A DNA stretch of 31,783 bases from assembly GCA_002383485.1 (NCBI GenBank), contig DFYY01000056.1, positions 1-31,783 on the forward strand. Reading direction: 5' to 3'. Below the pieces are notes generated by a model. That model had not been told where the DNA came from. It did no database searches and saw only the letters and a program-made list of their open reading frames with translations. Each line of letters opens with the position of its first letter. Position 1 is the stretch's first letter. Origin of the DNA: Bacteroidales bacterium UBA4070 (lineage in GTDB: Bacteria; Bacteroidota; Bacteroidia; Bacteroidales; VadinHA17). This document shows, one piece after another, positions 15,121-23,948 of this stretch. The translations under genes and the position numbers were made by a program.

Positions 15121-17370
15121 ATGCATGATATTCTTGAACTGAGCGAGATGCTTGTTCCCGAATTGAGGGAAATAGCTAAGCAGCTCAAAATTAAGAGGAT
15201 TGAACTCCTCAAGAAACAGGATCTGATCTATAAGATCCTTGACCAGCAGGCCATAGATGCAGCGGAGACGCGCAAGACAGGCAGAACCGAAAGTTCATCA
15301 CCGGAACGGCCGCAGGAACGGAGCGGGCAACCGCAGAAGCAGAAACAGCCTGAACGTTCCGGTCAGCAGCAGAAGGGTCCTAAACCGCCGCAGCAGCAGA
15401 GGGAACAGAACAAAGAGCCGCAGAACAGGCCCCCGCAAGGTCAGCAACCTAAAGGACAGCCCGGACAGCAGCAAAAAGGTCCGCAGCAGCCGCAACAGCA
15501 GCAGGGACAGGCTCAGCAGCCAGTGCCTAAAAGCCAGCAGCGTGGGCAACAACCCCGGCAGCCGCAGGGTCAGCCACAGCAAAGTCATCCACAACCGCAG
15601 GGTCAGGGTCAGCCGCAGAGTCAGAATCAACCCCAGCAGGGTCAGCCGCAGAGTCAGAATCAACCCCAGCAGGGTCAGCTGCAGGGTCAGCCACCCAGAC
15701 CTCAGCAGGATCAGCAGCAGGGTCAGCCGCAGGGTCAGAATCAACCCCAGCAGGGTCAGCCGCAGCAGGGTCAGGGTCAGCAAGGTCAGGGTCAGCCAAA
15801 CAGGGGGCCACAGCAGCAGCAACAACAGCAGAAATGGCAGCAAAACCGTGACAAGCGTCCCCGTTTCAGAAATGATCAGCAGCCTCAGGGGCCTTACAGA
15901 CCGGAAGGAAACCGTCCCCGCCCCCAGCAGATGCCTGCCCAGGGAGCCTCAGAGACTCAACAGCAGCCAGCCCAGATGCAGCAGCCAGCCCAGATGCAAC
16001 CGCAGTCTGACAATGCTGACCGGAACCAGTCACAGGATGAGAGGCTGCTTTTTGCCCAGGAAGCCAACGGTGATAATGTACAGGACATGCTCAGGTTAAC
16101 TGAATCTGATCCAGATACCGGCATAATAGCAGATGCCTCATCACCGGACAACGGGGTGGTGATACCCCCGGTTGCTTCCGAGACTCCCGAATCTCATCCT
16201 GAGGTGCACGAACCTGTCAGGGAAGAGAAAAGAGAGCGGGCCTATGATTTCGAAGGTATTGTAGCAAACACAGGCGTGCTTGAGATCATGCCTGACGGCT
16301 ACGGATTCCTCCGTTCACCCGATTACAATTATCTCAGTTCACCTGATGATATCTATGTTTCACAGTCACAGATAAAGCTCTTCGGACTGAAAACCGGAGA
16401 CACCATAAGAGGCACCATCCGTCCGCCACGCGAAGGGGAAAAGTATTTCCCGCTTATCAAGGTTGAGGAGATCAACGGACGCACGCCTGATTTCATCCGT
16501 GACAGGGTTCCGTTTGACTATCTTACTCCGCTATTCCCCAACGAGAAATTCACCCTCTGCAAGCCGGGTGAAGGCAACCTGTCAGTACGCATAGTTGACA
16601 TGTTCTGCCCGATAGGCAAGGGTCAGCGCGGTCTGATAGTGGCTCAGCCCAAGACCGGTAAGACAATTCTGCTGCAGGATATTGCAAATGCGATAGCTAA
16701 ATTCCATCCGGAGGTTTACCTGATGATACTGCTCATCGATGAGCGTCCCGAGGAGGTCACCGAGATGGCCCGTAACGTAAATGCCGAGGTTATTGCATCC
16801 ACCTTCGACGAGCCGGCCGAGAGGCATGTGCGCATCGCCACCATTGTACAGGAGAAAGCCAAGAGGCTTGTTGAGTGCGGTCATGACGTGGTCATACTGC
16901 TTGATTCAATCACCCGTCTTGCCAGGGCATTCAACACCATTGCCCCTGCCTCAGGCAAGGTACTTTCCGGAGGTGTCGACTCGAACGCACTGCACAAGCC
17001 GAAGCGTTTCTTCGGCGCAGCCAGGAACATTGAGAACGGCGGCTCACTTACTATCATCGCAACTGCCCTGACAGACACAGGATCCAAGATGGATGACGTG
17101 ATCTTCGAGGAGTTCAAGGGAACCGGCAACATGGAACTGCAGCTTGACCGCAAACTTTCCAACAGGAGGATCTTCCCGTCAATAGATATCCCGGCCTCGA
17201 GCACAAGGCGTGAGGACCTGCTTCTTGACAAGAATATGCTCAGCAAGATATGGATTCTGCGCAACTATCTCACTGACATGAATTCAGTTGAGGCGATGGA
17301 GTTTCTGCGTGACCGTATCAGCCAGACACGCTCCAATGAGGAGTTTCTTATTTCCATGAACAGCCAGTAA
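15121..17370 (+). CDS. rho: Transcription termination factor Rho with a long Q/P-rich disordered insertion
   Basis: A 749-residue hexameric RNA-dependent ATPase that releases transcripts. Residues 1-45 are the Rho N-terminal helical domain (LSEMLVPELREIAKQLKIKR). Residues about 46-370 are an insertion made almost only of Q, P, G, R, K, N and S, containing 11-residue repeats. Residues about 379-455 are the cold-shock-like RNA-binding domain with GVLEIMPDGYGFLR. The motor follows, with Walker A AQPKTGKT at 508-515, catalytic Glu in LIDERPEE near 541, and Walker B VVILLDS ending at Asp595-Ser596. E. coli Rho has about 420 residues, so nearly all the excess is the insertion. Such disordered insertions are known in Bacteroidota Rho, where one has been linked to phase separation. 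Confidence 0.97.
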   Translation: MHDILELSEMLVPELREIAKQLKIKRIELLKKQDLIYKILDQQAIDAAETRKTGRTESSSPERPQERSGQPQKQKQPERSGQQQKGPKPPQQQREQNKEPQNRPPQGQQPKGQPGQQQKGPQQPQQQQGQAQQPVPKSQQRGQQPRQPQGQPQQSHPQPQGQGQPQSQNQPQQGQPQSQNQPQQGQLQGQPPRPQQDQQQGQPQGQNQPQQGQPQQGQGQQGQGQPNRGPQQQQQQQKWQQNRDKRPRFRNDQQPQGPYRPEGNRPRPQQMPAQGASETQQQPAQMQQPAQMQPQSDNADRNQSQDERLLFAQEANGDNVQDMLRLTESDPDTGIIADASSPDNGVVIPPVASETPESHPEVHEPVREEKRERAYDFEGIVANTGVLEIMPDGYGFLRSPDYNYLSSPDDIYVSQSQIKLFGLKTGDTIRGTIRPPREGEKYFPLIKVEEINGRTPDFIRDRVPFDYLTPLFPNEKFTLCKPGEGNLSVRIVDMFCPIGKGQRGLIVAQPKTGKTILLQDIANAIAKFHPEVYLMILLIDERPEEVTEMARNVNAEVIASTFDEPAERHVRIATIVQEKAKRLVECGHDVVILLDSITRLARAFNTIAPASGKVLSGGVDSNALHKPKRFFGAARNIENGGSLTIIATALTDTGSKMDDVIFEEFKGTGNMELQLDRKLSNRRIFPSIDIPASSTRREDLLLDKNMLSKIWILRNYLTDMNSVEAMEFLRDRISQTRSNEEFLISMNSQ
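15607..15753 (+). repeat. 33-base tandem repeats inside the rho low-complexity region
   Basis: Two 33-base units at 15607-15639 and 15640-15672 are identical in DNA and encode GQPQSQNQPQQ; a third at 15721-15753 differs by one base. Shorter GGTCAG-containing units fill the spaces. DNA identity points to recent unit duplication and likely length variation among strains. Confidence 0.9.
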
Positions 17371-17389
17371 GATTCTCATCAAAAATGAG

Positions 17390-17397
17390 TACCTTTG
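17390..17397 (+). promoter_or_regulatory. -7 element (TACCTTTG) upstream of nifJ
   Basis: An exact TAnnTTTG match, followed by CGG, 50 bases before the nifJ ATG. No TTTG stands 19-21 bases upstream, so the -33 half is missing or degenerate. Confidence 0.5.
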
Positions 17398-17447
17398 CGG
17401 TTTAATTTTTTTAAGGTTATTTGATCAATAATTACTTCTAATAAGAA

Positions 17448-20400
17448 ATGTCAACAAAAAAATTCATCACTTGTGACGGCAACCAGGCAGCATCGCACAT
17501 AGCGTATATGTTCAGCGAGGTAGCCTGCATCTATCCAATTACCCCATCATCCACCATGGCAGAATATGTCGATGAGTGGGCGGCTCACGGACTGAAGAAC
17601 ATGTTCGGCGAGGAGGTAAAGGTAGTTGAGCTGCAGAGTGAGGCCGGTGCTGCAGGAGCAGTTCACGGCTCACTGCAGTCAGGTGCCCTGACATCGACAT
17701 TCACAGCATCGCAGGGACTTCTCCTCATGATCCCCAACATGTATAAAATGGCAGGCGAACTCCTTCCGGGAGTATTTCATGTAAGCGCACGTACTGTCGC
17801 TGCACATGCACTCTCCATCTTCGGTGACCACGGTGACATCTATGCAACCCGTCAGACGGGTTTTGCCATGCTTGCCACCGGCAGCATCCAGGAGATAATG
17901 GACCTTGCAGGTGTTGCTCACCTTGCATCCATCAAATCAAGAGTGCCCTTCCTCCATTTCTTCGATGGCTTCCGTTCATCGCACGAGATACAGAAGGTAG
18001 AGGAAATGAACATTGAGGATATGAAGAAGCTTGTTGACATGGATTCGCTGAAGGCATTCCGTGACAGGGCTCTCAATCCCGGCAAACCTGTTACCAGGGG
18101 TACTGCTCAGAACCCGGATATCTTCTTCCAGGCCAAGGAGGCGTCAAACCGTTTCTATACCAATCTTGACGATACGGTCAATGAGTACATGGAAAAGATC
18201 AATGCAATCACCGGCCGTACATACAAGCCTTTCACATATTACGGTGCTCCCGATGCAGAAAACATTATCATTGCAATGGGTTCAGTCACTGAGACAATCA
18301 AGGAGGTCATTGATTACCTGGCAGAAACAAAGGGTGAAAAACTGGGTCTCATCAGCGTTCATCTCTACAGGCCTTTCTCGGCAAAATATCTCTTCAACGT
18401 CCTGCCAAAAAGCGTGAAGCGCATTACCGTTCTCGACCGCACCAAGGAGCCGGGAGCCAACGGAGATCCTCTTTACCTCGATGTCAAGGATGTTTTCTAC
18501 GAAGAGAAAATGCATCCGGTCATCCTCGGCGGACGCTATGGCCTCAGCTCGAAAGACACTACCCCTGCACAGATGATCTCGGTATTCGAGAACATGAAGA
18601 AGGAAAAGCCGATGAACCAGTTTACTGTCGGTATCGTTGACGATGTGACATTCAGGTCACTTCCGCTCCTCCCTGAGATAAACGTAAGTCACAAGGGAAC
18701 CTACTCAGCCAAGTTCTACGGAATCGGATCTGACGGAACCGTCGGCGCCAACAAGAACTCTATCAAGATTATAGGTGAAACAACTGACAAATATTGCCAG
18801 GCATACTTTGCCTATGACTCGAAGAAATCAGGCGGTGTGACCACATCGCACCTCCGTTTCGGTGATCATCCCATCCGCTCGCCGTATCTTGTCAATACGC
18901 CCGATTTCGTGGCATGTCACGTTCCGGCATACCTTGACAAGTATGACATGCTCAGGGGGCTCAAAAAGGGCGGCACCTTCCTACTGAACTCCATCTGGAA
19001 TGCAGAGGAGACGCTGACGAAGCTGCCTGACCATATGAAGAAGTACCTGGCTGAGAACCATATCGGATTATACATCATCAATGCAACAGCCATTGCTGAG
19101 GAACTGGGGCTTGGCACCAGGACCAACACCATCATGCAGAGCGCCTTCTTCAAGGTATCGGAAGTGATTCCCTACAAGCTCGCCGTTGATGAGATGAAGC
19201 ATGCCGTCATCAAGGCTTATGGCAAGAAGGGCGAAAACGTTGTGAAGATGAACAACGATGCGATAGACCGTGGCGGCGATGTTGAGAAGGTTGAGATACC
19301 CGCAGAGTGGGCAAGCATAAAGGTCACTGCCGACAAGGTTGATGAAAGCAAGCCTGCATTCATCCGTGATGTTGCTGATGTAATCAACGGTCTCAGGGGC
19401 GATGATCTCCCGGTCAGCGCCTTTGTCGGACGCGAAGACGGCACCTTCCCTGCCGGAACCTCAGCATATGAGAAACGCGGTATCGCCGTGAACGTACCCG
19501 AGTGGCAGATGGACAAGTGCATCCAGTGCAACCAGTGCTCGTATGTATGTCCTCACGCTGCAATCCGTCCCTTCCTTCTGACCGACGAAGAGCTGGCAGC
19601 AGCTCCTGAAGGCACCACAGCAAAACAGGGCATCGGTAACACAAAGAGCCACAAATTCAGGATACAGGTCAGTGTCTATGACTGCACCGGTTGCGGCAAC
19701 TGCGCCGATGTATGTCCTTCCAAGGAAAAGGCTCTTATCATGAAGCCGCTGGAATCACAGCTTGATCAGGCTGACAGGTGGACCTACATGCACGAGAAGG
19801 TCGGATACAAGGACACGGTGGTTGACAAGTACACAAACGTCAAGAACTCACAGTTTGCCCAGCCGCTCTTTGAGTTCTCCGGCGCCTGCGCAGGCTGCGG
19901 TGAAACACCTTATATCAAAGCCATCACCCAGCTCTTCGGTGACCGTATGGTCATTGCCAACGCAACAGGCTGTTCATCAATCTACGGCGGCTCGGCACCA
20001 TCAATGCCCTACACCGTCAACAAGAACGGTCACGGTCCCGCATGGGCCAACTCGCTCTTCGAGGACAACGCCGAGTATGGCTTCGGCCTCATGATTGGTG
20101 CAAACCGCATCAGGAAACGCATAGAACGACTGATGAAGGAGAGCCTTGGCAGCGGCCTCGCACCTGAGACCGTTGCAGCATTCAATGAATGGATTGCTGA
20201 GATGGATAACTCAAAAACCAGCAGGGCTGTCTCTGAGAAGGTAATTACCGCCTGCGAGAAGGATAAGGCTCCGGTATGCAAGGATATCCTCGAACTGAAG
20301 AGCTACCTGGTCAAGAAATCGTTCTGGGTATTCGGAGGTGACGGATGGGCGTATGACATCGGCTACGGAGGCCTTGACCACGTGCTTGCATCCGGTGAGA

Positions 20401-21008
20401 ATATCAATGTCCTCGTCCTTGATACCGAAGTCTACTCCAACACCGGAGGCCAGGCATCGAAATCAACCCCGGCAGGTGCAGTTGCCAAGTTCGCTGCATC
20501 CGGCAAGAAGATCCGCAAAAAGGATCTCGGGCAGATGGCAATGACCTACGGCTATGTATACGTGGCTCAGGTGTCGATGGGTTCCAGCCAGAACCAGTAC
20601 TTCAAAGCCATTCGTGAAGCAGAGGAGTATCCCGGACCGTCACTCATCATCGCCTACTCACCCTGTATCAACCACGGCCTCCGCAATGGCATGGGCAAGA
20701 CGCAGCAGCAGGCTGAAGATGCAGTCACTTCGGGCTACTGGCACCTTTACAGGTTCGATCCGCGCCTTGAGGCAGTGGGTAAGAATCCGTTCCAGCTCGA
20801 CTCCAAGGAGCCAGACTGGAGCAAGTTCCAGGACTTCCTTAAGTCAGAGGTGCGTTACACCTCCCTGCTGAAGGACTTTCCCGGTGAGGCCGACTACCTG
20901 TTCAAACAGGCCGAGGAGAACGCCAAGTGGAGGTACAACAACTACAAGCGCCTCTCTGAGATGGAATTCGGAACTGTGGCAGAAAATGCTGACAAAAAAG
21001 CCGAATAA
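17448..21008 (+). CDS. nifJ: Pyruvate:ferredoxin (flavodoxin) oxidoreductase, single-chain
   Basis: An 1186-residue homodimeric enzyme that converts pyruvate and CoA to acetyl-CoA and CO2 while reducing ferredoxin or flavodoxin; it is oxygen-sensitive and typical of anaerobes. In order: domain I with ACIYPITPSSTMAE, a CoA-binding domain, the ferredoxin-type domain with two 4Fe-4S motifs (CIQCNQCSYVCP from Cys691 and CTGCGNCADVCP from Cys746), the proximal-cluster cysteines CAGCGE (814, 817), and the thiamine diphosphate domain with GGDGWAYDIGYGG near 963. All cluster ligands expected in this region are visible. It is transcribed alone, between a TACCTTTG element and a strong terminator. Confidence 0.97.
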   Translation: MSTKKFITCDGNQAASHIAYMFSEVACIYPITPSSTMAEYVDEWAAHGLKNMFGEEVKVVELQSEAGAAGAVHGSLQSGALTSTFTASQGLLLMIPNMYKMAGELLPGVFHVSARTVAAHALSIFGDHGDIYATRQTGFAMLATGSIQEIMDLAGVAHLASIKSRVPFLHFFDGFRSSHEIQKVEEMNIEDMKKLVDMDSLKAFRDRALNPGKPVTRGTAQNPDIFFQAKEASNRFYTNLDDTVNEYMEKINAITGRTYKPFTYYGAPDAENIIIAMGSVTETIKEVIDYLAETKGEKLGLISVHLYRPFSAKYLFNVLPKSVKRITVLDRTKEPGANGDPLYLDVKDVFYEEKMHPVILGGRYGLSSKDTTPAQMISVFENMKKEKPMNQFTVGIVDDVTFRSLPLLPEINVSHKGTYSAKFYGIGSDGTVGANKNSIKIIGETTDKYCQAYFAYDSKKSGGVTTSHLRFGDHPIRSPYLVNTPDFVACHVPAYLDKYDMLRGLKKGGTFLLNSIWNAEETLTKLPDHMKKYLAENHIGLYIINATAIAEELGLGTRTNTIMQSAFFKVSEVIPYKLAVDEMKHAVIKAYGKKGENVVKMNNDAIDRGGDVEKVEIPAEWASIKVTADKVDESKPAFIRDVADVINGLRGDDLPVSAFVGREDGTFPAGTSAYEKRGIAVNVPEWQMDKCIQCNQCSYVCPHAAIRPFLLTDEELAAAPEGTTAKQGIGNTKSHKFRIQVSVYDCTGCGNCADVCPSKEKALIMKPLESQLDQADRWTYMHEKVGYKDTVVDKYTNVKNSQFAQPLFEFSGACAGCGETPYIKAITQLFGDRMVIANATGCSSIYGGSAPSMPYTVNKNGHGPAWANSLFEDNAEYGFGLMIGANRIRKRIERLMKESLGSGLAPETVAAFNEWIAEMDNSKTSRAVSEKVITACEKDKAPVCKDILELKSYLVKKSFWVFGGDGWAYDIGYGGLDHVLASGENINVLVLDTEVYSNTGGQASKSTPAGAVAKFAASGKKIRKKDLGQMAMTYGYVYVAQVSMGSSQNQYFKAIREAEEYPGPSLIIAYSPCINHGLRNGMGKTQQQAEDAVTSGYWHLYRFDPRLEAVGKNPFQLDSKEPDWSKFQDFLKSEVRYTSLLKDFPGEADYLFKQAEENAKWRYNNYKRLSEMEFGTVAENADKKAE

Positions 21009-21027
21009 GCTAATAAACAGACCACTT

Positions 21028-21058
21028 GAGAGCCGGATTATCCCGGCTCTCTTTTTTT
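21028..21058 (+). terminator. Rho-independent terminator of nifJ
   Basis: GAGAGCCGG pairs perfectly with CCGGCTCTC across a six-base loop and is followed by seven T, 20 bases past the nifJ stop. The T-tract lies where the -33 element of the next promoter would be expected. Confidence 0.95.
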
Positions 21059-21074
21059 ATGCACCAAAAATAGG

Positions 21075-21082
21075 TACCTTTG
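21075..21082 (+). promoter_or_regulatory. -7 element (TACCTTTG) upstream of ruvX-def-comEC
   Basis: An exact TAnnTTTG match 25 bases before the ruvX ATG; the predicted leader is about 20 bases. The -33 position falls in the T-tract of the nifJ terminator (TTTT rather than TTTG). Confidence 0.55.
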
Positions 21083-21106
21083 TGCCGGACAGACCGGGAA
21101 CAGGAA

Positions 21107-21535
21107 ATGAGCAGGGCGATGGCAATTGATTACGGCAGAAAAAGATGCGGCGTGGCGGTGACGGATCCGATGAGGATCATCGCCTCTCCCCTCCTGACCG
21201 TGCCTTCATCAGGACTTGAAGCCTTTCTCAGGGATTACATCCCGCGTGAGAATGTCACCGACGTTGTCATCGGGTACCCTGTTACCGTGAACAATCTGCC
21301 CAGTGAAAGTGTAAAGTACATTGATCCGTTCATTGCCAGGTTCAGGAAAATCTTTCCGGACATACCCCTGCACCTGGAGGACGAACGGTTTACCTCTCAG
21401 ATGGCACTTCAGACTATGATTGACGGCGGAGTGAGCAGGAGCGGAAGGCGTGACAAGGGCATGGCTGACCGCATCAGCGCCTCAATAATCCTCCAGTCAT
21501 GGCTGAAGAGTCTTGAGCACAAAAACAGGAATTGA
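21107..21535 (+). CDS. ruvX: RuvX/YqgF-family RNase H-like nuclease
   Basis: A 142-residue RNase H-fold protein of the YqgF group, implicated in 16S rRNA 5' processing and in Holliday-junction-like resolution. The MAIDYGRKRCGVAVTDP start carries the first catalytic aspartate, VVIGYPV the middle strand, and LEDERFTSQMA the acidic motif, ending with RRDKGMADRISASIILQSW. Length fits the family. The frame is open from 21080, but that would include the promoter; the ATG at 21107 (MSRAMAIDYG) fits. Its stop lies eight bases before the def ATG, so they form an operon. Confidence 0.93.
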   Translation: MSRAMAIDYGRKRCGVAVTDPMRIIASPLLTVPSSGLEAFLRDYIPRENVTDVVIGYPVTVNNLPSESVKYIDPFIARFRKIFPDIPLHLEDERFTSQMALQTMIDGGVSRSGRRDKGMADRISASIILQSWLKSLEHKNRN

Positions 21536-21543
21536 ATTGTTAT

Positions 21544-22104
21544 ATGACTTATCCTATTTACGTATACGGACACCCGGTCCTGCGAAAGGTGGCACAGGAT
21601 ATTGACCGCAATTACCCTGAGCTTGAAAAATTCATCGCAGACATGTTTGAGACAATGTACAAGTCTGACGGACTTGGACTTGCAGCGCCCCAGGTAGGCC
21701 GGTCAGTGAGGCTCTTCGTCATTGACGGTGAACCTCTTGCAGAGGATCACCCTGAGATGAAGGATTTCAAACAGGCCTTCATCAATCCGAAGGTGGCAGA
21801 GCGCAAGGGAATGAAAGTGCCAATGAACGAAGGCTGTCTCAGCCTTCCCGGCCTCCATGAGGAGATTGAACGTGAGTCGGAGATACACATTCAGTATTAT
21901 GACCCGCAGTGGAACTTCCATGACGAAGTTTACAACGGGTATAAGGCAAGGGTTGTGCTGCACGAGTATGATCATCTTGACGGTATTCTCTTCACTGACA
22001 GGCTCAGCCCACTGCGACGCAGACTGGTAAAGGGAAAGCTGAACGATATCAGCAGGGGAAAGTTCGACGCCACCTATCGCACCGTCCTCCCTACCGGCAG
22101 GTAG
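21544..22104 (+). CDS. def: Peptide deformylase
   Basis: A 186-residue metalloenzyme that removes the formyl group from the initiator methionine of new proteins. The three family motifs are complete: GLGLAAPQVG at 43-52, EGCLSLPG at 96-103 with the metal-binding Cys98, and HEYDHLDG starting at His140 with catalytic Glu141 and His144. The start is taken as ATG 21544 because the frame extension upstream (TTG at 21532) overlaps the ruvX stop and family homology starts at YPIYVYGHPVLR. It stands between ruvX and comEC in one transcription unit. Confidence 0.97.
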   Translation: MTYPIYVYGHPVLRKVAQDIDRNYPELEKFIADMFETMYKSDGLGLAAPQVGRSVRLFVIDGEPLAEDHPEMKDFKQAFINPKVAERKGMKVPMNEGCLSLPGLHEEIERESEIHIQYYDPQWNFHDEVYNGYKARVVLHEYDHLDGILFTDRLSPLRRRLVKGKLNDISRGKFDATYRTVLPTGR

Positions 22105-22168
22105 CGGCAGGGCTCTTGACAGGCATCATAGGATTTCTTAACTTTCATGGGTCTAAAGCTGCTGACCC

Positions 22169-23905
22169 GTGCTTACCAGGGAAATTCCTTTCCTGAGGCT
22201 CACCGTGCCGCTGTGCGCAGGTGTGCTTACAGCGGAATGCCTTCCGCACATCACCGCTGCAGCGGTGACTGCTGCCGTCATATCACTGGCTGTGATGACG
22301 GTGCGTATCTTTCGAAAGAGCTACATAACAGACATGATCTTCGGATCAGCCCTCCTGCTGTTTATGGTGTCCTCAGGCTTCATGCTTCGCAGCTGGGAGC
22401 GGCACCGGCCCTCGGTGATGCAGGAGGAACGGCAGGAGGTCACTCTCCGGCTCTCCGGATACCCGGCCAAAAGCAATAACGGCTGTTCATTCAGGGCAAA
22501 AATAATCAGTGTTGCAGAGGGCGATTCCATTAAACATCCCGAAGGTTCGCTGCTGTTATGGTTCATGACTGACACAATTCCTTCAGGCTGGAAGCCCGGT
22601 GATTTGCTAAGGGTGAAGGTCATACCCGTCAGGGTGGAGAACAACGGCAATCCCTGTGAATTCAATTACCGTCGCTGGCTTGAGGGTCAGGGCATCAGGT
22701 ATATGGCTTTCTTCAGGGCTTCAGACATCACTGGTTTCAGTCCTGCCACCCGGCGTTCTCTGGGGGAGAGTTCCCTGGTTGCCGCCCGCAGGATGACCGA
22801 CGCCTTCCGCCGGGCAGGCCTGCAGGGCGAGGAGCTCGGTCTTGTCATGGCGCTTACAATCGGTGACAAGGAGTTACTGGAGAAGGAGCGTCTTACCTCC
22901 TTCTCAAGGTCTGGAGCCATGCATATAATGGCAGTATCCGGTTTGCACGTCGGGATGATAAGCATGGCATTGTCGTGGTTCCTCTTCTTCCTGAAGGGAA
23001 AACTAAGGTGGGTCAGGGCACTGTTGATCATGCCGGCACTGTGGGGATTTGCCTTTCTCACGGGGATGTCGCCGTCAGTTCTGCGCGCAACAATCATGTT
23101 CACCTTCCTTCAGACCGGATCACTGCTTAACCGGCAGTCATCAGGCATGAACAGCCTGCTGGCTTCGGCATTCATCCTCATTGCGGTGCACCCCGGGGTT
23201 ATCTTTGAGGCGGGCTTTCAGCTATCATACCTTGCAGTAGCTTTCATCATTGCCTTTTACAATTCACTTTACCGTCTTATCAGGCTGAAGAACCGCATTC
23301 TTGATTACCTGTGGCAGATGACCGCCGTTTCGCTGGTGGCTCAGGCCGGTACCATCGCTCTCTCAGTAAGGCTCTTCAATATCTTTCCCCTTCTGTTCCT
23401 GCTTACAAACACTGTCGTTATACCCATCTCCTTCGTGGTGCTGGCAGTGGCCATGCTGCTGCTGATAGTCTCGCCGATCCCACCCGTGGCATCGCTCTGC
23501 GCAATGATACTTGACAGGCTGGCAGCATTCACCCTGGGCTTTACAGGGATGATCAGCTCCATGCAGCACGGGGTGATCATGAACATAGGCATGTCCGTAT
23601 CAGAGACAATCATGCTGACGGTTATGACCGCCCTGCTGCTTGCCGCGCTGCTTCGCACTGCGAAGATAACCCTGACGCCTGCATTGGTTGCGGCCTCACT
23701 TCTGATCATCTGCAACACCGTAAAGACTGCAGGGGAGATCCGCCAGGACAGGATCATTACCTATAACATCCGGGGCGATGAACTGCATGTGAGACAATAC
23801 GGCCGGCGACTTCTGGTGCCTGCCACCGGAAAGGGAGTACCGGCAGAAGTGATGAAGCATGCCTGTACCCGCGGTCTGAAGATTGAGCTCATTGAGCCGG
23901 GATAA
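22169..23905 (+). CDS. comEC: ComEC/Rec2-family competence membrane protein
   Basis: A 578-residue integral inner-membrane protein of the ComEC/Rec2 family, which forms the DNA-uptake channel in competent bacteria. An N-terminal membrane pair and DUF4131-like soluble region (about 1-190) precede the competence domain, marked by LGLVMALTIGDK and the signature SGAMHIMAVSGLHVGMISM near 250, then many helices to about residue 510. The C-terminal beta-lactamase-like domain of Bacillus ComEC (HxHxDH) is absent, as in many Bacteroidota members. The start is a GTG leading into LTREIPFLRLTVPLCAG. A weak promoter-like CTTG-N20-TAACTTTC lies at 22115-22146. No other competence genes are nearby, so a role in uptake is inferred. 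Confidence 0.9.
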   Translation: MLTREIPFLRLTVPLCAGVLTAECLPHITAAAVTAAVISLAVMTVRIFRKSYITDMIFGSALLLFMVSSGFMLRSWERHRPSVMQEERQEVTLRLSGYPAKSNNGCSFRAKIISVAEGDSIKHPEGSLLLWFMTDTIPSGWKPGDLLRVKVIPVRVENNGNPCEFNYRRWLEGQGIRYMAFFRASDITGFSPATRRSLGESSLVAARRMTDAFRRAGLQGEELGLVMALTIGDKELLEKERLTSFSRSGAMHIMAVSGLHVGMISMALSWFLFFLKGKLRWVRALLIMPALWGFAFLTGMSPSVLRATIMFTFLQTGSLLNRQSSGMNSLLASAFILIAVHPGVIFEAGFQLSYLAVAFIIAFYNSLYRLIRLKNRILDYLWQMTAVSLVAQAGTIALSVRLFNIFPLLFLLTNTVVIPISFVVLAVAMLLLIVSPIPPVASLCAMILDRLAAFTLGFTGMISSMQHGVIMNIGMSVSETIMLTVMTALLLAALLRTAKITLTPALVAASLLIICNTVKTAGEIRQDRIITYNIRGDELHVRQYGRRLLVPATGKGVPAEVMKHACTRGLKIELIEPG

Positions 23906-23918
23906 CATTTCTTTTGTA

Positions 23919-23926
23919 TAACTTTG
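23919..23926 (+). promoter_or_regulatory. -7 element (TAACTTTG) of trkA
   Basis: An exact TAnnTTTG match 22 bases before the trkA ATG, giving a leader of about 18 bases. No clear -33 TTTG at the right distance. Confidence 0.5.
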
Positions 23927-23948
23927 CGCCGGTTTTAACCAATACATT

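Noticed and set aside
15298..15843. Long leucine/threonine-rich frame on the minus strand opposite the rho insertion
   Set aside because: It is the complement of the CAG/CCG-rich coding repeat; the composition creates long open frames without any start signal or family match.
17375..17389. Small hairpin CTCAT/ATGAG after the rho stop as a terminator
   Set aside because: Only five pairs and no T-tract; it directly adjoins the nifJ -7 element, so it is not supported.
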